Program-made: the position numbers and the translations under genes
The notes under the pieces: generated by a model
Told to the model about the DNA's origin: nothing
Database searches by the model: none
Seen by the model: the letters and a program-made list of their open reading frames with translations, nothing else
Shown here: piece after piece, positions 1-7,972 of the stretch
How the letters are laid out: each line of letters starts with the position of its first letter
Position numbering within the stretch: position 1 is the stretch's first letter
From: Spirosoma aerolatum
GTDB taxonomy: Bacteria; Bacteroidota; Bacteroidia; Cytophagales; Spirosomataceae
Length of the DNA stretch: 64,000 nucleotides
NCBI RefSeq assembly: GCF_002056795.1
Contig: NZ_CP020104.1
Location: 2,243,001 to 2,307,000, forward strand
Reading direction: 5' to 3'

Positions 1-11
1 ATCAAACTACC

Positions 12-1286
12 ATGAAAAAACTCTTCCTGTGCTGCGTACTGGCCAGTTTTGGTGCTTCGGCCCAGTCGCTCTCTAAACCCGAGCAAAGCATCATTGCCTC
101 TGTAAAAAAGAATATGCCTGCAACCGAAGCATTTCTGGAAAAAGTGGTCAACATCAACAGTGGCACGCTGAATAAAGAAGGGGTTCGGCAGGTCGGTAAG
201 CTGATGTCCGACGAATTCGATAAGCTGGGTTTTAAAACCGAATGGGTTACCTTACCCGACTCGCTGAATCGGGCGGGACATTTGGTGGCTACCCGGCAGG
301 GGAAAAAAGGCAAAAAGCTTTTCCTGATCGGGCACCTGGATACGGTTTTTGAAAAGAGCCTGCCGATGGAGCCTTACACGCGTGTCAACGATTCGACGAT
401 AGCCGGGCAGGGTGTCAACGATATGAAAGGGGGCGATGTGGTGGTGATTGCCGCTTTGAAAGCCCTGCATGAACAGAAATTGCTGGATGACACGTCCATT
501 ACCATCTATTTCACGGGTGATGAAGAAAGCTCAGGTGGTCCCGAAAGTCGGCGGGATTTTATCGAACGTGCTCGCCAATGTGATGTAGCCCTCGGGTTCG
601 AAAGTGCCCAAGGGCTACACTATGTAACTACCGGACGTCGTGGTGCCAGTGGCTGGACATTAAACGTAAAAGCGCGGTCAGGCCATTCGTCGCGAATTTT
701 CAGCGATCTGGGTTACGGAGCTATTTACGAGGCCGCTCGTATTCTGACGGAGTTTCGACGGACACTGGGGCAGGAGCCATACTTGACGTTCAATCCCGGT
801 CTGATTGTGGGTGGAGCCGAGGTGAAATACGACGAAAAAACAGCCAAAGCGGTTGTCGATGGTAAAACGAACATCGTGGCTGGAACAGCACTGGTCAAAG
901 GGGATTTACGATTTCTGACCGAAGCGCAGAAGGAAAAGGCGCGGGCTAAAATGCGTGAAATCGTAGATAAAAGCTTACCCCTGACCAAAGCAACAATCTC
1001 CTTTGCCGATGGTATTCCGGGTATGGAGCCGACCGCTGCCAATGACGAATTGCGGAAACAGGTCGATAAAATCAGTCGCGATATGGGCATTGGCCCAGTT
1101 GAAGCCTTCGATCCCGGTGCCCGTGGCGCAGGGGATATTTCCTTTGTGGCTCAATACATGCCTTGTCTGGATGGGCTGGGGGCATCGGGTAAGGGCGCTC
1201 ACAGCATCGAAGAGACCATGAATAGCAAGGAGTTTCCATTGCTGATTCAGCGAGCCGCCGTGATGATCTACCGGATGACCCGCTAA
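12..1286 (+). CDS. M20-family metallopeptidase, secreted (glutamate carboxypeptidase-like)
   Basis: A 424-residue zinc peptidase of the M20 family, closest in layout to glutamate carboxypeptidase (CPG2) types. Residues 1-18 look like a signal peptide ending in ASAQ, so it should act in the periplasm. Metal-site motifs are visible: GHLDT (His108, Asp110), GVNDMKGG with bridging Asp137, and GDEESSG with the catalytic Glu pair at 171-172. A late His near residue 397 (GKGAHSIEE) completes the set. The middle stretch from about 205 to 325 fits the dimerisation lid domain. Only 11 bases of upstream sequence are visible, so operon context is unknown. The substrate is not determined by the sequence. 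Confidence 0.88.
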   Translation: MKKLFLCCVLASFGASAQSLSKPEQSIIASVKKNMPATEAFLEKVVNINSGTLNKEGVRQVGKLMSDEFDKLGFKTEWVTLPDSLNRAGHLVATRQGKKGKKLFLIGHLDTVFEKSLPMEPYTRVNDSTIAGQGVNDMKGGDVVVIAALKALHEQKLLDDTSITIYFTGDEESSGGPESRRDFIERARQCDVALGFESAQGLHYVTTGRRGASGWTLNVKARSGHSSRIFSDLGYGAIYEAARILTEFRRTLGQEPYLTFNPGLIVGGAEVKYDEKTAKAVVDGKTNIVAGTALVKGDLRFLTEAQKEKARAKMREIVDKSLPLTKATISFADGIPGMEPTAANDELRKQVDKISRDMGIGPVEAFDPGARGAGDISFVAQYMPCLDGLGASGKGAHSIEETMNSKEFPLLIQRAAVMIYRMTR

Positions 1287-1427
1287 TAAGATGTACACAT
1301 TGAAGAATCGGACCCCACAGGAATACTAGGAAGCTATTCTCTAGCCTCATAAACTTGGGGCTTGCTTACCATTCTGTTTCGTTATCGCCATCACTATTTA
1401 TCATGCAAAGGACCGGGACGAGGCCGC

Positions 1428-1435
1428 TACCTTTG
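1428..1435 (+). promoter_or_regulatory. possible -7 box TACCTTTG upstream of the ferredoxin reductase
   Basis: TACCTTTG matches the Bacteroidota -7 consensus TAnnTTTG and lies 108 bases before the reductase start. No TTG -33 element sits at the right distance, so this is weak. Confidence 0.25.
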
Positions 1436-1453
1436 TCTTGATGTCCTGTTTGT

Positions 1454-1512
1454 GTAACTCGGGTGGGAACCCGCGATATTGATTAAAAATGGCGGGTTCC
1501 CACCCGCGTTAC
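1454..1512. repeat. inverted repeat, 21-bp arms, GTAACKCGGG family
   Basis: Arms 1454-1474 and 1492-1512 are complementary with one mismatch and enclose 17 bases. The outer tip GTAACTCGGGTG is nearly the same as the tip of the repeat at 50539-50598. It lies between the M20 peptidase and the reductase, so it could terminate the first gene or sit in the leader of the second. Confidence 0.85.
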
Positions 1513-1543
1513 GCAAGCAAGACTGTACTTTGTTCATAACACG

Positions 1544-2548
1544 ATGATAACGACAGATATTTGCATCATTGGGGCCGGGCCGGTGGGCCTGTTTGCCGTT
1601 TTTGAGGCAGGATTACTAAAAATGCGCTGCCACCTGATCGATGCCCTGCCACAGGTGGGTGGACAGCTTTCTGAAATCTATCCACAAAAGCCGATCTACG
1701 ATATTCCGGGCTACCCGGAAGTAAAGGCGCAAACGCTGGTCGATAACCTGATGGATCAGATTGCGCCCTTCAAACCGGGCTTCACGCTGGGGGAACGAGT
1801 AGAAGCTCTGGAGAAGCAGGACGATGGCTCGTATGTGATTACTACCAACGAAGGAACGGCCGTTCAATGCCAGGTCGTAGTAATTGCCGGTGGACTGGGT
1901 TGTTTTGAGCCACGCAAACCCGAAATCACCAACCTGGAGCAATTTGAGGGTAAAGGCGTTGCCTACATGGTGAAAAACCCGGAGCTATTTCGCGACCGTC
2001 GGGTAGTCCTGGCTGGTGGGGGAGACTCCGCTCTCGACTGGACCATCTTTCTGGCCGACATTGCGCAGGAAGTTACGCTTATTCATCGGAGCGATTCGTT
2101 TCGGGGAGCGCCCGATTCAGCTGAAAAAGTCGTTGAACTGGCTCGTCAGGGACGTATTAAACTCCTGTTACAATCGAATATTACGAGCATACACGGCAAT
2201 GGGCATTTGAAAGAGGTGAGTGTTACGGCCAAAGACAAGTCGGTACAGATACTGGCTGCTGATCACCTGATTCCGCTATTCGGCCTAACCCCCAAACTCG
2301 GCCCTATTGCCGACTGGGGATTGCACATCGACAAATCGGCTATCAGCGTCAATACGGTTGATTACTCGACCAATGTTGAACGCATCTACGCCATTGGTGA
2401 TATCAATACCTATCCGGGTAAGCTCAAACTGATTCTGTGTGGTTTTCACGAGGCTGCCTTGATGTGTCAGAGTGCATTTCACTACGTATATCCGAACCAA
2501 AAGCTAAGTTTCAAATACACCACCGTAAACGGCGTACCTACTTTTTAA
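1544..2548 (+). CDS. ferredoxin/flavodoxin-NADP reductase, thioredoxin-reductase-like (FNR2 type)
   Basis: A 334-residue FAD/NAD(P) flavoprotein of the YumC-like ferredoxin-NADP reductase group, usually 330-350 residues. The FAD-binding motif GAGPVG is at residues 9-14 and a second nucleotide motif, LAGGGDSALDW, is near 160. The C-terminal FAD contact AIGDINTYPGK is near 286. There is no CxxC redox pair between the domains, which argues against thioredoxin reductase. A 2Fe-2S ferredoxin follows 88 bases downstream on the same strand, so the two probably form an electron-transfer pair. A long hairpin separates them. Direction of electron flow cannot be told from sequence. Confidence 0.88.
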   Translation: MITTDICIIGAGPVGLFAVFEAGLLKMRCHLIDALPQVGGQLSEIYPQKPIYDIPGYPEVKAQTLVDNLMDQIAPFKPGFTLGERVEALEKQDDGSYVITTNEGTAVQCQVVVIAGGLGCFEPRKPEITNLEQFEGKGVAYMVKNPELFRDRRVVLAGGGDSALDWTIFLADIAQEVTLIHRSDSFRGAPDSAEKVVELARQGRIKLLLQSNITSIHGNGHLKEVSVTAKDKSVQILAADHLIPLFGLTPKLGPIADWGLHIDKSAISVNTVDYSTNVERIYAIGDINTYPGKLKLILCGFHEAALMCQSAFHYVYPNQKLSFKYTTVNGVPTF

Positions 2549-2551
2549 ATG

Positions 2552-2625
2552 GTCATTCGGTGGTCATTATTAGTCGTTCATTGTTTTGGTAGACAATGAA
2601 CGACTAATAATGACCACCGAATGAC
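2552..2625. repeat. perfect 33-bp inverted repeat between reductase and ferredoxin
   Basis: Arms 2552-2584 and 2593-2625 are perfectly complementary over 33 bp with an 8-base loop. It starts just after the reductase stop codon and ends 11 bases before the ferredoxin ATG. The core is made of GGTCATT-like subrepeats. There is no T tract, so it is not a classical intrinsic terminator, but it could block readthrough or stabilise an upstream transcript end. Confidence 0.93.
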
Positions 2626-2636
2626 TACTAAATAAC

Positions 2637-2957
2637 ATGATCACATTCACAATCGAAGACCGCGATGGAACGCGGCAGGCATTGGAAATACCGGAAGGAA
2701 TCAACCTGAGTTTGATGGAAGTACTGAAGGCTTCGGACTATAACATTCTGGCGACCTGTGGGGGTATGGCCTTGTGTGCTACCTGCCATGTGCAGGTGCT
2801 CGAAGGGCTTGAGGCCCTACCTCCTGCACAGGATACCGAACTAGACATGCTCGATACGTTACCCAATGCCGATTCGGATAGCCGGCTGGCCTGTCAGATT
2901 CGGGTCAATGAATCGCTGGAAGGGGCCATTTTCGCGATCCGGGGCGAGGACCAGTAG
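2637..2957 (+). CDS. 2Fe-2S ferredoxin, adrenodoxin type
   Basis: A 106-residue small electron carrier. The cluster ligands are visible as CGGMALCATC (C-x5-C-x2-C, about residues 41-50) and a distal Cys in RLACQI near residue 86. This spacing is that of vertebrate-type/adrenodoxin or ISC ferredoxins, not plant type. The length fits the family. Its neighbour upstream is a ferredoxin-NADP reductase, the natural partner. The start ATG follows the right arm of the hairpin by 11 bases. An ISC-cluster role is possible, but no isc or suf genes are in the window. Confidence 0.88.
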   Translation: MITFTIEDRDGTRQALEIPEGINLSLMEVLKASDYNILATCGGMALCATCHVQVLEGLEALPPAQDTELDMLDTLPNADSDSRLACQIRVNESLEGAIFAIRGEDQ

Positions 2958-3037
2958 CTTATAAATGAAGCTTATTACATGAGTTTTGACGGGCTTCCTG
3001 CTTTACAAGGCATAAACCTATTTTTTTCATTTGTTGT

Positions 3038-3826
3038 ATGCTTAGTTATCGTTACGTCAGAGCCATTTTTTTCACGGGGCTACTGGTTGCACTCATCGTT
3101 CAGACCAGATCGACGTTTGGTTTTGCGCCCAAACGCGAGTTTTATCAACTGAAAATCTACCACCTGAAAGATAGTCCGCAGAAAGACAGGCTGGAGAGTT
3201 ACCTCAAGCAGGCTTATTTACCCGCCTTACATCGGGCGGGTATTGGCAAAGTAGGGGTATTTAAGCCCATTACCGAAGCCGATTCGCTGATTTACGTGCT
3301 TATTCCGTTTAAGTCGGTCGATCAATTTATAGGGCTTTCGGAAACGCTCGCTAAAGATAAGCAGTACGCAACCGACGCTCAGGATTATATCAATGCTGAA
3401 TACAATAACCCCGTCTACAAAAATTTTGAATCAGTTTTAATGCAGGCGTTTGCGGGTATGCCGAGCCTGATTGCTCCGACATTAACGGCTAGTCCGTCGG
3501 AGCGTATTTACGAATTGCGCCGATACGAAGCGGCCACGGAGAAACTACACGAAGCGAAAATTGCGCAGTTCAACAACGGCGAACTCGATATTTTCAAGCG
3601 GTTGGGATTCAACACAGTATTTTGCGGACAGGTGAAGGCCGGTAGTAAATTACCCAGTCTGATGTACATGACGTCGTTTGAGAGCAAAACCGAGCGGGAT
3701 GCGCATTGGAAAGCCTTCAGTGCTGATCCTGGCTGGAAAGCCCTAAATGCAAAACCCGAATACGCCCACAACTTTCTTCGGGCTGATATTTACCTGCTCC
3801 ACCCAACGGCCTATTCGGAGATTTGA
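3038..3826 (+). CDS. NIPSNAP family protein, exported
   Basis: A 262-residue protein with a hydrophobic N-terminus (about residues 9-24) that reads as a signal peptide or anchor. It has two ferredoxin-like NIPSNAP domains: the first from about residue 33 (REFYQLKIYHLK) and the second from about 155 (RIYELRRYEA), the latter with the typical ELRRY start. Tandem NIPSNAP domains with a leader are common in Bacteroidota and of unknown biochemical role. It stands alone after the ferredoxin gene with an 80-base gap. The start was chosen because the hydrophobic leader begins directly after it. Confidence 0.8.
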   Translation: MLSYRYVRAIFFTGLLVALIVQTRSTFGFAPKREFYQLKIYHLKDSPQKDRLESYLKQAYLPALHRAGIGKVGVFKPITEADSLIYVLIPFKSVDQFIGLSETLAKDKQYATDAQDYINAEYNNPVYKNFESVLMQAFAGMPSLIAPTLTASPSERIYELRRYEAATEKLHEAKIAQFNNGELDIFKRLGFNTVFCGQVKAGSKLPSLMYMTSFESKTERDAHWKAFSADPGWKALNAKPEYAHNFLRADIYLLHPTAYSEI

Positions 3827-3935
3827 AAGCTACCGTTAAAATCATACCTTACTCGAATTGTTTATTAACGCGAGCTATGGTTATTGGGGCTCCGTAAAGG
3901 GGAGTGTGAGTAAAAAACTCGTTCCAGATTCCACG

Positions 3936-3987
3936 GCCGTGCCGTAAGCAGGCAATGCTAGAATAGGTTACGTTCCTATGGCACGGC
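3936..3987. repeat. inverted repeat GCCGTGCC...GGCACGGC with inner stem
   Basis: GCCGTGCC at 3936-3943 pairs with GGCACGGC at 3980-3987. Inside it ATAGG (3963-3967) pairs with CCTAT (3975-3979). It lies immediately before a second, longer palindrome at 3998-4052. Confidence 0.6.
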
Positions 3988-3997
3988 AGAATTATAA

Positions 3998-4052
3998 ATG
4001 GACTATAATCGACCAGCATTTTGTAGGCATCGACTGGTCGATTATAGTCCAT
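3998..4052. repeat. perfect 19-bp inverted repeat
   Basis: Arms 3998-4016 and 4034-4052 are perfectly complementary (ATGGACTATAATCGACCAG and its complement) with a 17-base loop. It lies between convergent genes and may act as a two-way terminator. Confidence 0.9.
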
Positions 4053-4131
4053 AAGCTTTAACAACTTCATAGTCAATTTATGCCTCTGAAATTAGCAGAG
4101 AAGCTAGGTGCGGCCCGATGTGAGCAGCTAT

Positions 4132-4539
4132 TTAAAACGCATCAAAACAGTCGTAATTCCGTTGCCTGACTATTTTGCCTCCTTCAAATTCCATGAACAG
4201 TGCGAAGTGGGCTTTGATCTCACGACCTGGAGGAGTCTGTCCAATTGGAATTGAAAACACTCCTTTCCAAATTACCTCCAGAATAACCGTGTTGCTACTG
4301 ACATATTCTTTCTGAACATCATACGACTGGCTAACCACAATGTGTTTTCCTTTTTCTGAACGTTCGATCAACGTTCCGTAATCGCTCACGCCCCCATTTA
4401 CATTCAGTTGGTTAGGGTACTCAATTTGTTGAATAGTTTCAGCGTAATATCCTGCCAGTTCCAGACCGGCCTTGCCCTTGGCAATATCTTCCAGATGTTG
4501 TTTTGCCAATGTTAGAATATCGGTATCGGTTGTTGCCAT
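4132..4539 (-). CDS. SnoaL/NTF2-like protein
   Basis: A 135-residue protein from the start MATTDTDIL; an in-frame ATG seven codons upstream would give 142 residues. The pattern of an N-terminal helix (LTLAKQHLEDIAKG), a middle 'EYPNQL' strand and a C-terminal strand set ending in ALFMEFEGGKIVRQRNYDCF is that of SnoaL-like folds of the NTF2 superfamily. The closing GGKI...NYDCFD stretch is typical. Substrate and role are unknown; many members are small-molecule isomerases or orphan binding proteins. No signal peptide. It is convergent with the NIPSNAP gene. Confidence 0.7.
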   Translation of the reverse strand: MATTDTDILTLAKQHLEDIAKGKAGLELAGYYAETIQQIEYPNQLNVNGGVSDYGTLIERSEKGKHIVVSQSYDVQKEYVSSNTVILEVIWKGVFSIPIGQTPPGREIKAHFALFMEFEGGKIVRQRNYDCFDAF

Positions 4540-4652
4540 AATGGTTGTTGATAGGCCCAAAATTAATCAGGAATGAGTAATCTGGAAAGCCAAAAAAGCG
4601 ATGCATGGATATTCAGGTAGGGTGATTATTTTTACGCATAACCTAAAATCTC

Positions 4653-5573
4653 ATGAAAAAACGTTTACGCTGGTTGCTTCCCATCGTACTGATTGTCATT
4701 GTCTACCTGATTCCGGTTCCGAAAAAAGAGGCTGTCGAACTGTATGATGGCGGAGATAAACAGCCCATCAATGGCCTGACCGCCTTCCGAAAACTACCCA
4801 CCAAAACAATTCACACACAAGGCTACGACTGGACGTATCTGGTACTAGGAAACGGTCCTAAAACCATTCTCTTTTTGCATGGCATGACGGGCGGCTACGA
4901 TTTCTGGTGGCAGCAGATGAACGCCTTTAGCCATGATTATCGGGTTGTGAGCCTGACATATCCCCCCGTCGATAATCTGTCGGATTTAGGGAAAGGCGTT
5001 ATAGCGATTCTCGACAAAGAGAAAATCGACTCGGTGATTGTGGTGGGTAGCTCGTTGGGAGGGTATCTGACGCAGTATTTGCTCGCTACCTATCCGCAAC
5101 GGATCGAAAAAGCTGTGTTAGGCAATACATTCCCGAAAAATGACATCTATGAAGAGGCCAACCATACCAAGGTAGCCGTAGCCAACTGGTTGCCCGAATG
5201 GGCAGTTATGAATGCGCTGCGTGGTAATCTGGTAAACCAGGTTATCCCGGCTTCCGAAAATAATCCACTGGCGAAGGCACAACTGCTCGAAAATACATAC
5301 GGCCGGATGTCGAAAGCACAGTTCCTGGCCCGCTACCAGTGTGTTGTTGACAAATTTCAGCCCATCGATGGGAAACAAACGAAGGTTCCTTTACTGATTC
5401 TGGAATCGGATAACGATCCACTTATTTTGCCCCAGCTTCGAACTCAGTTGAAGCAGTATTACACAACCGCCCAGGTGCATACCTTTCATCAGAAAGGTCA
5501 TTTCCCGTACCTGAACGCAGCCAATGAATACAATACTGTGCTAGGCAACTTTCTGGTAGGTACTAATGATTGA
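4653..5573 (+). CDS. alpha/beta hydrolase, membrane-anchored or exported
   Basis: A 306-residue alpha/beta-fold hydrolase. Residues 5-21 are a hydrophobic leader preceded by KKRLR, so the enzyme is probably anchored or exported. The oxyanion motif HGMTGG is at 76-81, the nucleophile elbow GSSLGG puts the catalytic Ser at 134, an acid is offered by ESDNDP near 252-257, and the catalytic His is about 283 (KGHFPYL). The length fits the family. Substrate is unknown. Its stop codon lies inside the left arm of the 36-bp inverted repeat at 5565-5651, shared with the convergent GntR-type gene. Confidence 0.85.
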   Translation: MKKRLRWLLPIVLIVIVYLIPVPKKEAVELYDGGDKQPINGLTAFRKLPTKTIHTQGYDWTYLVLGNGPKTILFLHGMTGGYDFWWQQMNAFSHDYRVVSLTYPPVDNLSDLGKGVIAILDKEKIDSVIVVGSSLGGYLTQYLLATYPQRIEKAVLGNTFPKNDIYEEANHTKVAVANWLPEWAVMNALRGNLVNQVIPASENNPLAKAQLLENTYGRMSKAQFLARYQCVVDKFQPIDGKQTKVPLLILESDNDPLILPQLRTQLKQYYTTAQVHTFHQKGHFPYLNAANEYNTVLGNFLVGTND

Positions 5574-5651
5574 ATGATAGAGTGATTGAATGATTGAATA
5601 AGAGTCAGCGTCAGCTATTCAATCATTCAATCACTCTATCATTCAATCATT
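5565..5651. terminator. perfect 36-bp inverted repeat between convergent genes (likely two-way terminator)
   Basis: Arms 5565-5600 and 5616-5651 are perfectly complementary over 36 bp with a 15-base loop. The left arm contains the TGA stop of the hydrolase (5571-5573) and the right arm ends 3 bases before the end of the regulator gene. Each arm is built from near-repeats of TGATTGAA. The convergent position supports a bidirectional terminator; the arm length is far above what termination needs. Confidence 0.85.
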
Positions 5652-5654
5652 TTA

Positions 5655-6752
5655 TCAAAGCGACCCGCGCCGGATCATGTAGAATGGATTTTTTACCTTG
5701 ATGCGCTTGTTATCGAGCAGGAGCGAAGCGGCCGTATAGCCCATCGCTTCGAAGTCGGTGGTGATGACCGTAATATTCAGCAGCTCCTTAAGCGTCGTTT
5801 CGTTAAACGAAATAATGCCAATCTCGTGACCCAGTTCGTAGGGGGACTGGCGCACTTTTATTACTAGTTCCGATAAATCTGTTTCTTCGATCACCACATA
5901 CGCCGTACCCGCCTGGAGATTCTCCTGCATGGCATTCTCTTTAATACCGAACTCTTTGCCATAATTGACGCAGAACGAGCGAAAACCATGCGCAATTTCG
6001 GTGGGATAGTTGCCATCACTGGGTAGAATCAAAACCATGCGGTGGTACTTTGAAAGCAAATCCAGAGCGTTTTCGAGCGATTCGCAGATGTCTTTGTCGA
6101 AATTCTGGTAAACACTCAGCCGGGGTTCGATCAGCTCCTGGACATCCTTATCGAGTAAAATCAACTCATTCGCCGGAATAGACTCCAGCGTTTCCATGTA
6201 GTTTGCTTTGTCCAAGTCCTGCGTGAAATGGGGCATCACCACGTAGTAGTTGTACTTGCCCAGGTTCTTCTCAATAATCTCCCTGAAATGATAGGCACTG
6301 TAATGGTGAATCTGTAGATCGACCGTCGCTTTGTCGCCCAGTGCTTTCAGGAAGGCGTAATAAATAATCTTCTTGTAGGAACTGAGCTTATTAAAAATGA
6401 GTAGAATCTTCAGTTTGGGTGTCGCCTGCGACTGCACGTAATACCCTTTCCCCTGCACCGATGTGATGTAGCCTTGTTCCCGAAGTTCGCGGTACGCTTT
6501 TTCAACTGTATCGCGGGCCAGATAGTATTCTACACTTAACTCGCTGATGGAAGGCAACTGTTCGTTGTTTTTTAGGACGCCCCGTTCGATGTCGGTAATG
6601 ACTGACTGCACAATCTGCTTGTACTTTGGCGTCTTGTCTTTCGGGTTGAACTGAAGTTTATAAACAGGTGCCGATTGATTATGATACATATCGACAAAGC
6701 TGTCGTATGCCTGCCGTCTGGCCTGGGCTGAGGGGGATTCCTTCGCTACCAT
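5655..6752 (-). CDS. GntR-family regulator with LacI-type sensor domain (candidate lactate-operon regulator)
   Basis: A 365-residue regulator. Residues about 42-107 form a GntR winged helix (YKQIVQSVITDIERG, LPSISELS, then the wing GKGYYV). Residues about 115-365 look like a LacI/periplasmic-binding-type sensor, an arrangement common in Bacteroidota sugar regulators and different from the FadR-type LutR of Bacillus. It is transcribed divergently from lutABC across a 483-base gap, so regulating lactate use is the simplest reading, but this is inference from position. A candidate operator lies at 6882-6899. Confidence 0.8.
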   Translation of the reverse strand: MVAKESPSAQARRQAYDSFVDMYHNQSAPVYKLQFNPKDKTPKYKQIVQSVITDIERGVLKNNEQLPSISELSVEYYLARDTVEKAYRELREQGYITSVQGKGYYVQSQATPKLKILLIFNKLSSYKKIIYYAFLKALGDKATVDLQIHHYSAYHFREIIEKNLGKYNYYVVMPHFTQDLDKANYMETLESIPANELILLDKDVQELIEPRLSVYQNFDKDICESLENALDLLSKYHRMVLILPSDGNYPTEIAHGFRSFCVNYGKEFGIKENAMQENLQAGTAYVVIEETDLSELVIKVRQSPYELGHEIGIISFNETTLKELLNITVITTDFEAMGYTAASLLLDNKRIKVKNPFYMIRRGSL

Positions 6753-6881
6753 AACAAGTAAGGTTTATGGATTATTCTGTGGTTTAGGCAAGTGACTGCC
6801 TGGAGTTGGCCATAAATAGCACGGATAAGCTTCCAAAAAAGAATAGACATAAAGAAAGAATTATCTGACTTTTTTTATGCA

Positions 6882-6899
6882 AACGTTGTCGGGAACGTT
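6882..6899. promoter_or_regulatory. candidate operator AACGTTGTCGGGAACGTT
   Basis: Two AACGTT palindromes six bases apart, 130 bases upstream of the regulator start and in the shared control region. Size and symmetry fit a dimeric winged-helix or LacI-like site. No second copy was found to test it. Confidence 0.35.
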
Positions 6900-7201
6900 A
6901 CCGAGCTGGTACAGCTAACTAGTTTTGTTATAAAAAACGGTTTTTGTTACCTTGAATGCATTCATAACGGATCAATTAGTTCTGGGGTGCAAAACACAGA
7001 AGTTGTATTTAACCACGATTGTGCCCATTGCATTAGACGATGCCAACGCGATTGACCATGATATACAAGCTAAGGTAATGGATTCCTGTCGGTGTTCGTA
7101 CATTGAACGTTTTCAAACGACCCCAATACATAAAGTTTGTTGTCTTCATTAAAAAAGTCGTATAAAAGGAGAGTACAGGAGAGACAGCATCGTTACATAC
7201 G

Positions 7202-7220
7202 GTATTTTTGTTGAAAATAC
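7202..7220 (+). promoter_or_regulatory. candidate lutA -7 box within a small inverted repeat
   Basis: TATTTTTG at 7203-7210 matches TAnnTTTG and lies 26 bases before the lutA ATG. It overlaps the palindrome GTATTTT-TGTTG-AAAATAC (7202-7208/7214-7220), so a regulator bound here would occlude the promoter. No -33 TTG at the standard spacing. Confidence 0.35.
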
Positions 7221-7235
7221 GGTTCAGATCAGTCT

Positions 7236-7970
7236 ATGAGAGTTGGCTTATTTATCCCCTGCTACATCGATCAGTTTTATCCGAAAGTAGCCATTGCCAC
7301 ACTGAAACTACTCCAAAACGTTGGTTGTGAAGTCGATTACCCCCTGCAACAAACCTGTTGTGGCCAGCCAATGGCCAATTCCGGGTATGAGCATCTGACG
7401 GGTGGCTGCAATGAAAATTTCGTACGTAACTTTTCGGGCTATGACTATATCGTTTCACCATCAGGTAGTTGCACGTTGCATATCAAACATCATCTGCATG
7501 CAGCGAATGAGTCTGAAGCATCGGCTATTCGGTCCCGTATTTATGAACTGACCGAGTTTTTGACGGATGTGGTGAAGGTATCTTCACTGAAAGCGACATT
7601 TCCGTATCGGGTAGGGCTTCACCAGAGTTGCCACGGACAGCGGGGGTTACACCTGGCGCAGATGTCGGAACTGGTAGCCCCTCCATTTTCCAAACCAGCT
7701 CAACTGCTCAATCTGGTCGATGGGCTCGACCTGGTGCAACTGGATCGGCGAGATGAATGCTGCGGTTTTGGCGGAACGTTCTGCGTAACGGAAGAAGCCG
7801 TATCGGCTAAAATGGGTAAGGATCGCGTAGCCGACCATCTTCGACATGGGGTCAACTACATTACCGGAGTCGATGTATCCTGCCTGATGCATCTGGAAGG
7901 TATTCTGAAGCGGGCTAATTCCGCCGTTCAGGTCAAACACATCGCAGAGATTTTAACAGCAACGGTATAA
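7236..7970 (+). CDS. lutA: L-lactate utilisation protein LutA (Fe-S oxidoreductase, CCG domains)
   Basis: A 244-residue subunit of the LutABC L-lactate dehydrogenase complex (LldE/YkgE type), oxidising L-lactate to pyruvate in the cytoplasm. It carries two cysteine-rich CCG domains: TCCGQPMANSG near residue 45 and DECCGFGGTFCV near 177, with further ligands in SPSGSCTLH and VSCLMHLEG. The N-terminus MRVGLFIPCY is the usual start of LutA. Length matches the family (about 240). It is the first gene of an operon; lutB begins two bases after its stop. Confidence 0.93.
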   Translation: MRVGLFIPCYIDQFYPKVAIATLKLLQNVGCEVDYPLQQTCCGQPMANSGYEHLTGGCNENFVRNFSGYDYIVSPSGSCTLHIKHHLHAANESEASAIRSRIYELTEFLTDVVKVSSLKATFPYRVGLHQSCHGQRGLHLAQMSELVAPPFSKPAQLLNLVDGLDLVQLDRRDECCGFGGTFCVTEEAVSAKMGKDRVADHLRHGVNYITGVDVSCLMHLEGILKRANSAVQVKHIAEILTATV

Positions 7971-7972
7971 TC

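Larger units (their letters stand above)
3827..4131. other. 305-base gap holding nested inverted repeats, no credible gene
   Basis: Between the NIPSNAP gene and the convergent SnoaL-like gene I see no convincing coding frame. A 75-codon minus-strand frame here is mostly made of the inverted repeats described separately. Confidence 0.6.
6753..7235. promoter_or_regulatory. 483-base divergent promoter region between regulator and lutABC
   Basis: No credible gene; a 66-codon frame at 6952-7152 opens with TTG and has no family features. The region is AT-rich next to the regulator and holds the paired AACGTT site at 6882-6899 and the TATTTTTG box near lutA. Confidence 0.5.

Noticed and set aside
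3849..4076. 75-codon frame on the minus strand
   Set aside because: It is made largely of the inverted repeats at 3936-4052 and has no family features.
6952..7152. 66-codon frame in the regulator-lutA gap
   Set aside because: TTG start, odd composition and no recognisable motif; the region fits a control region better.
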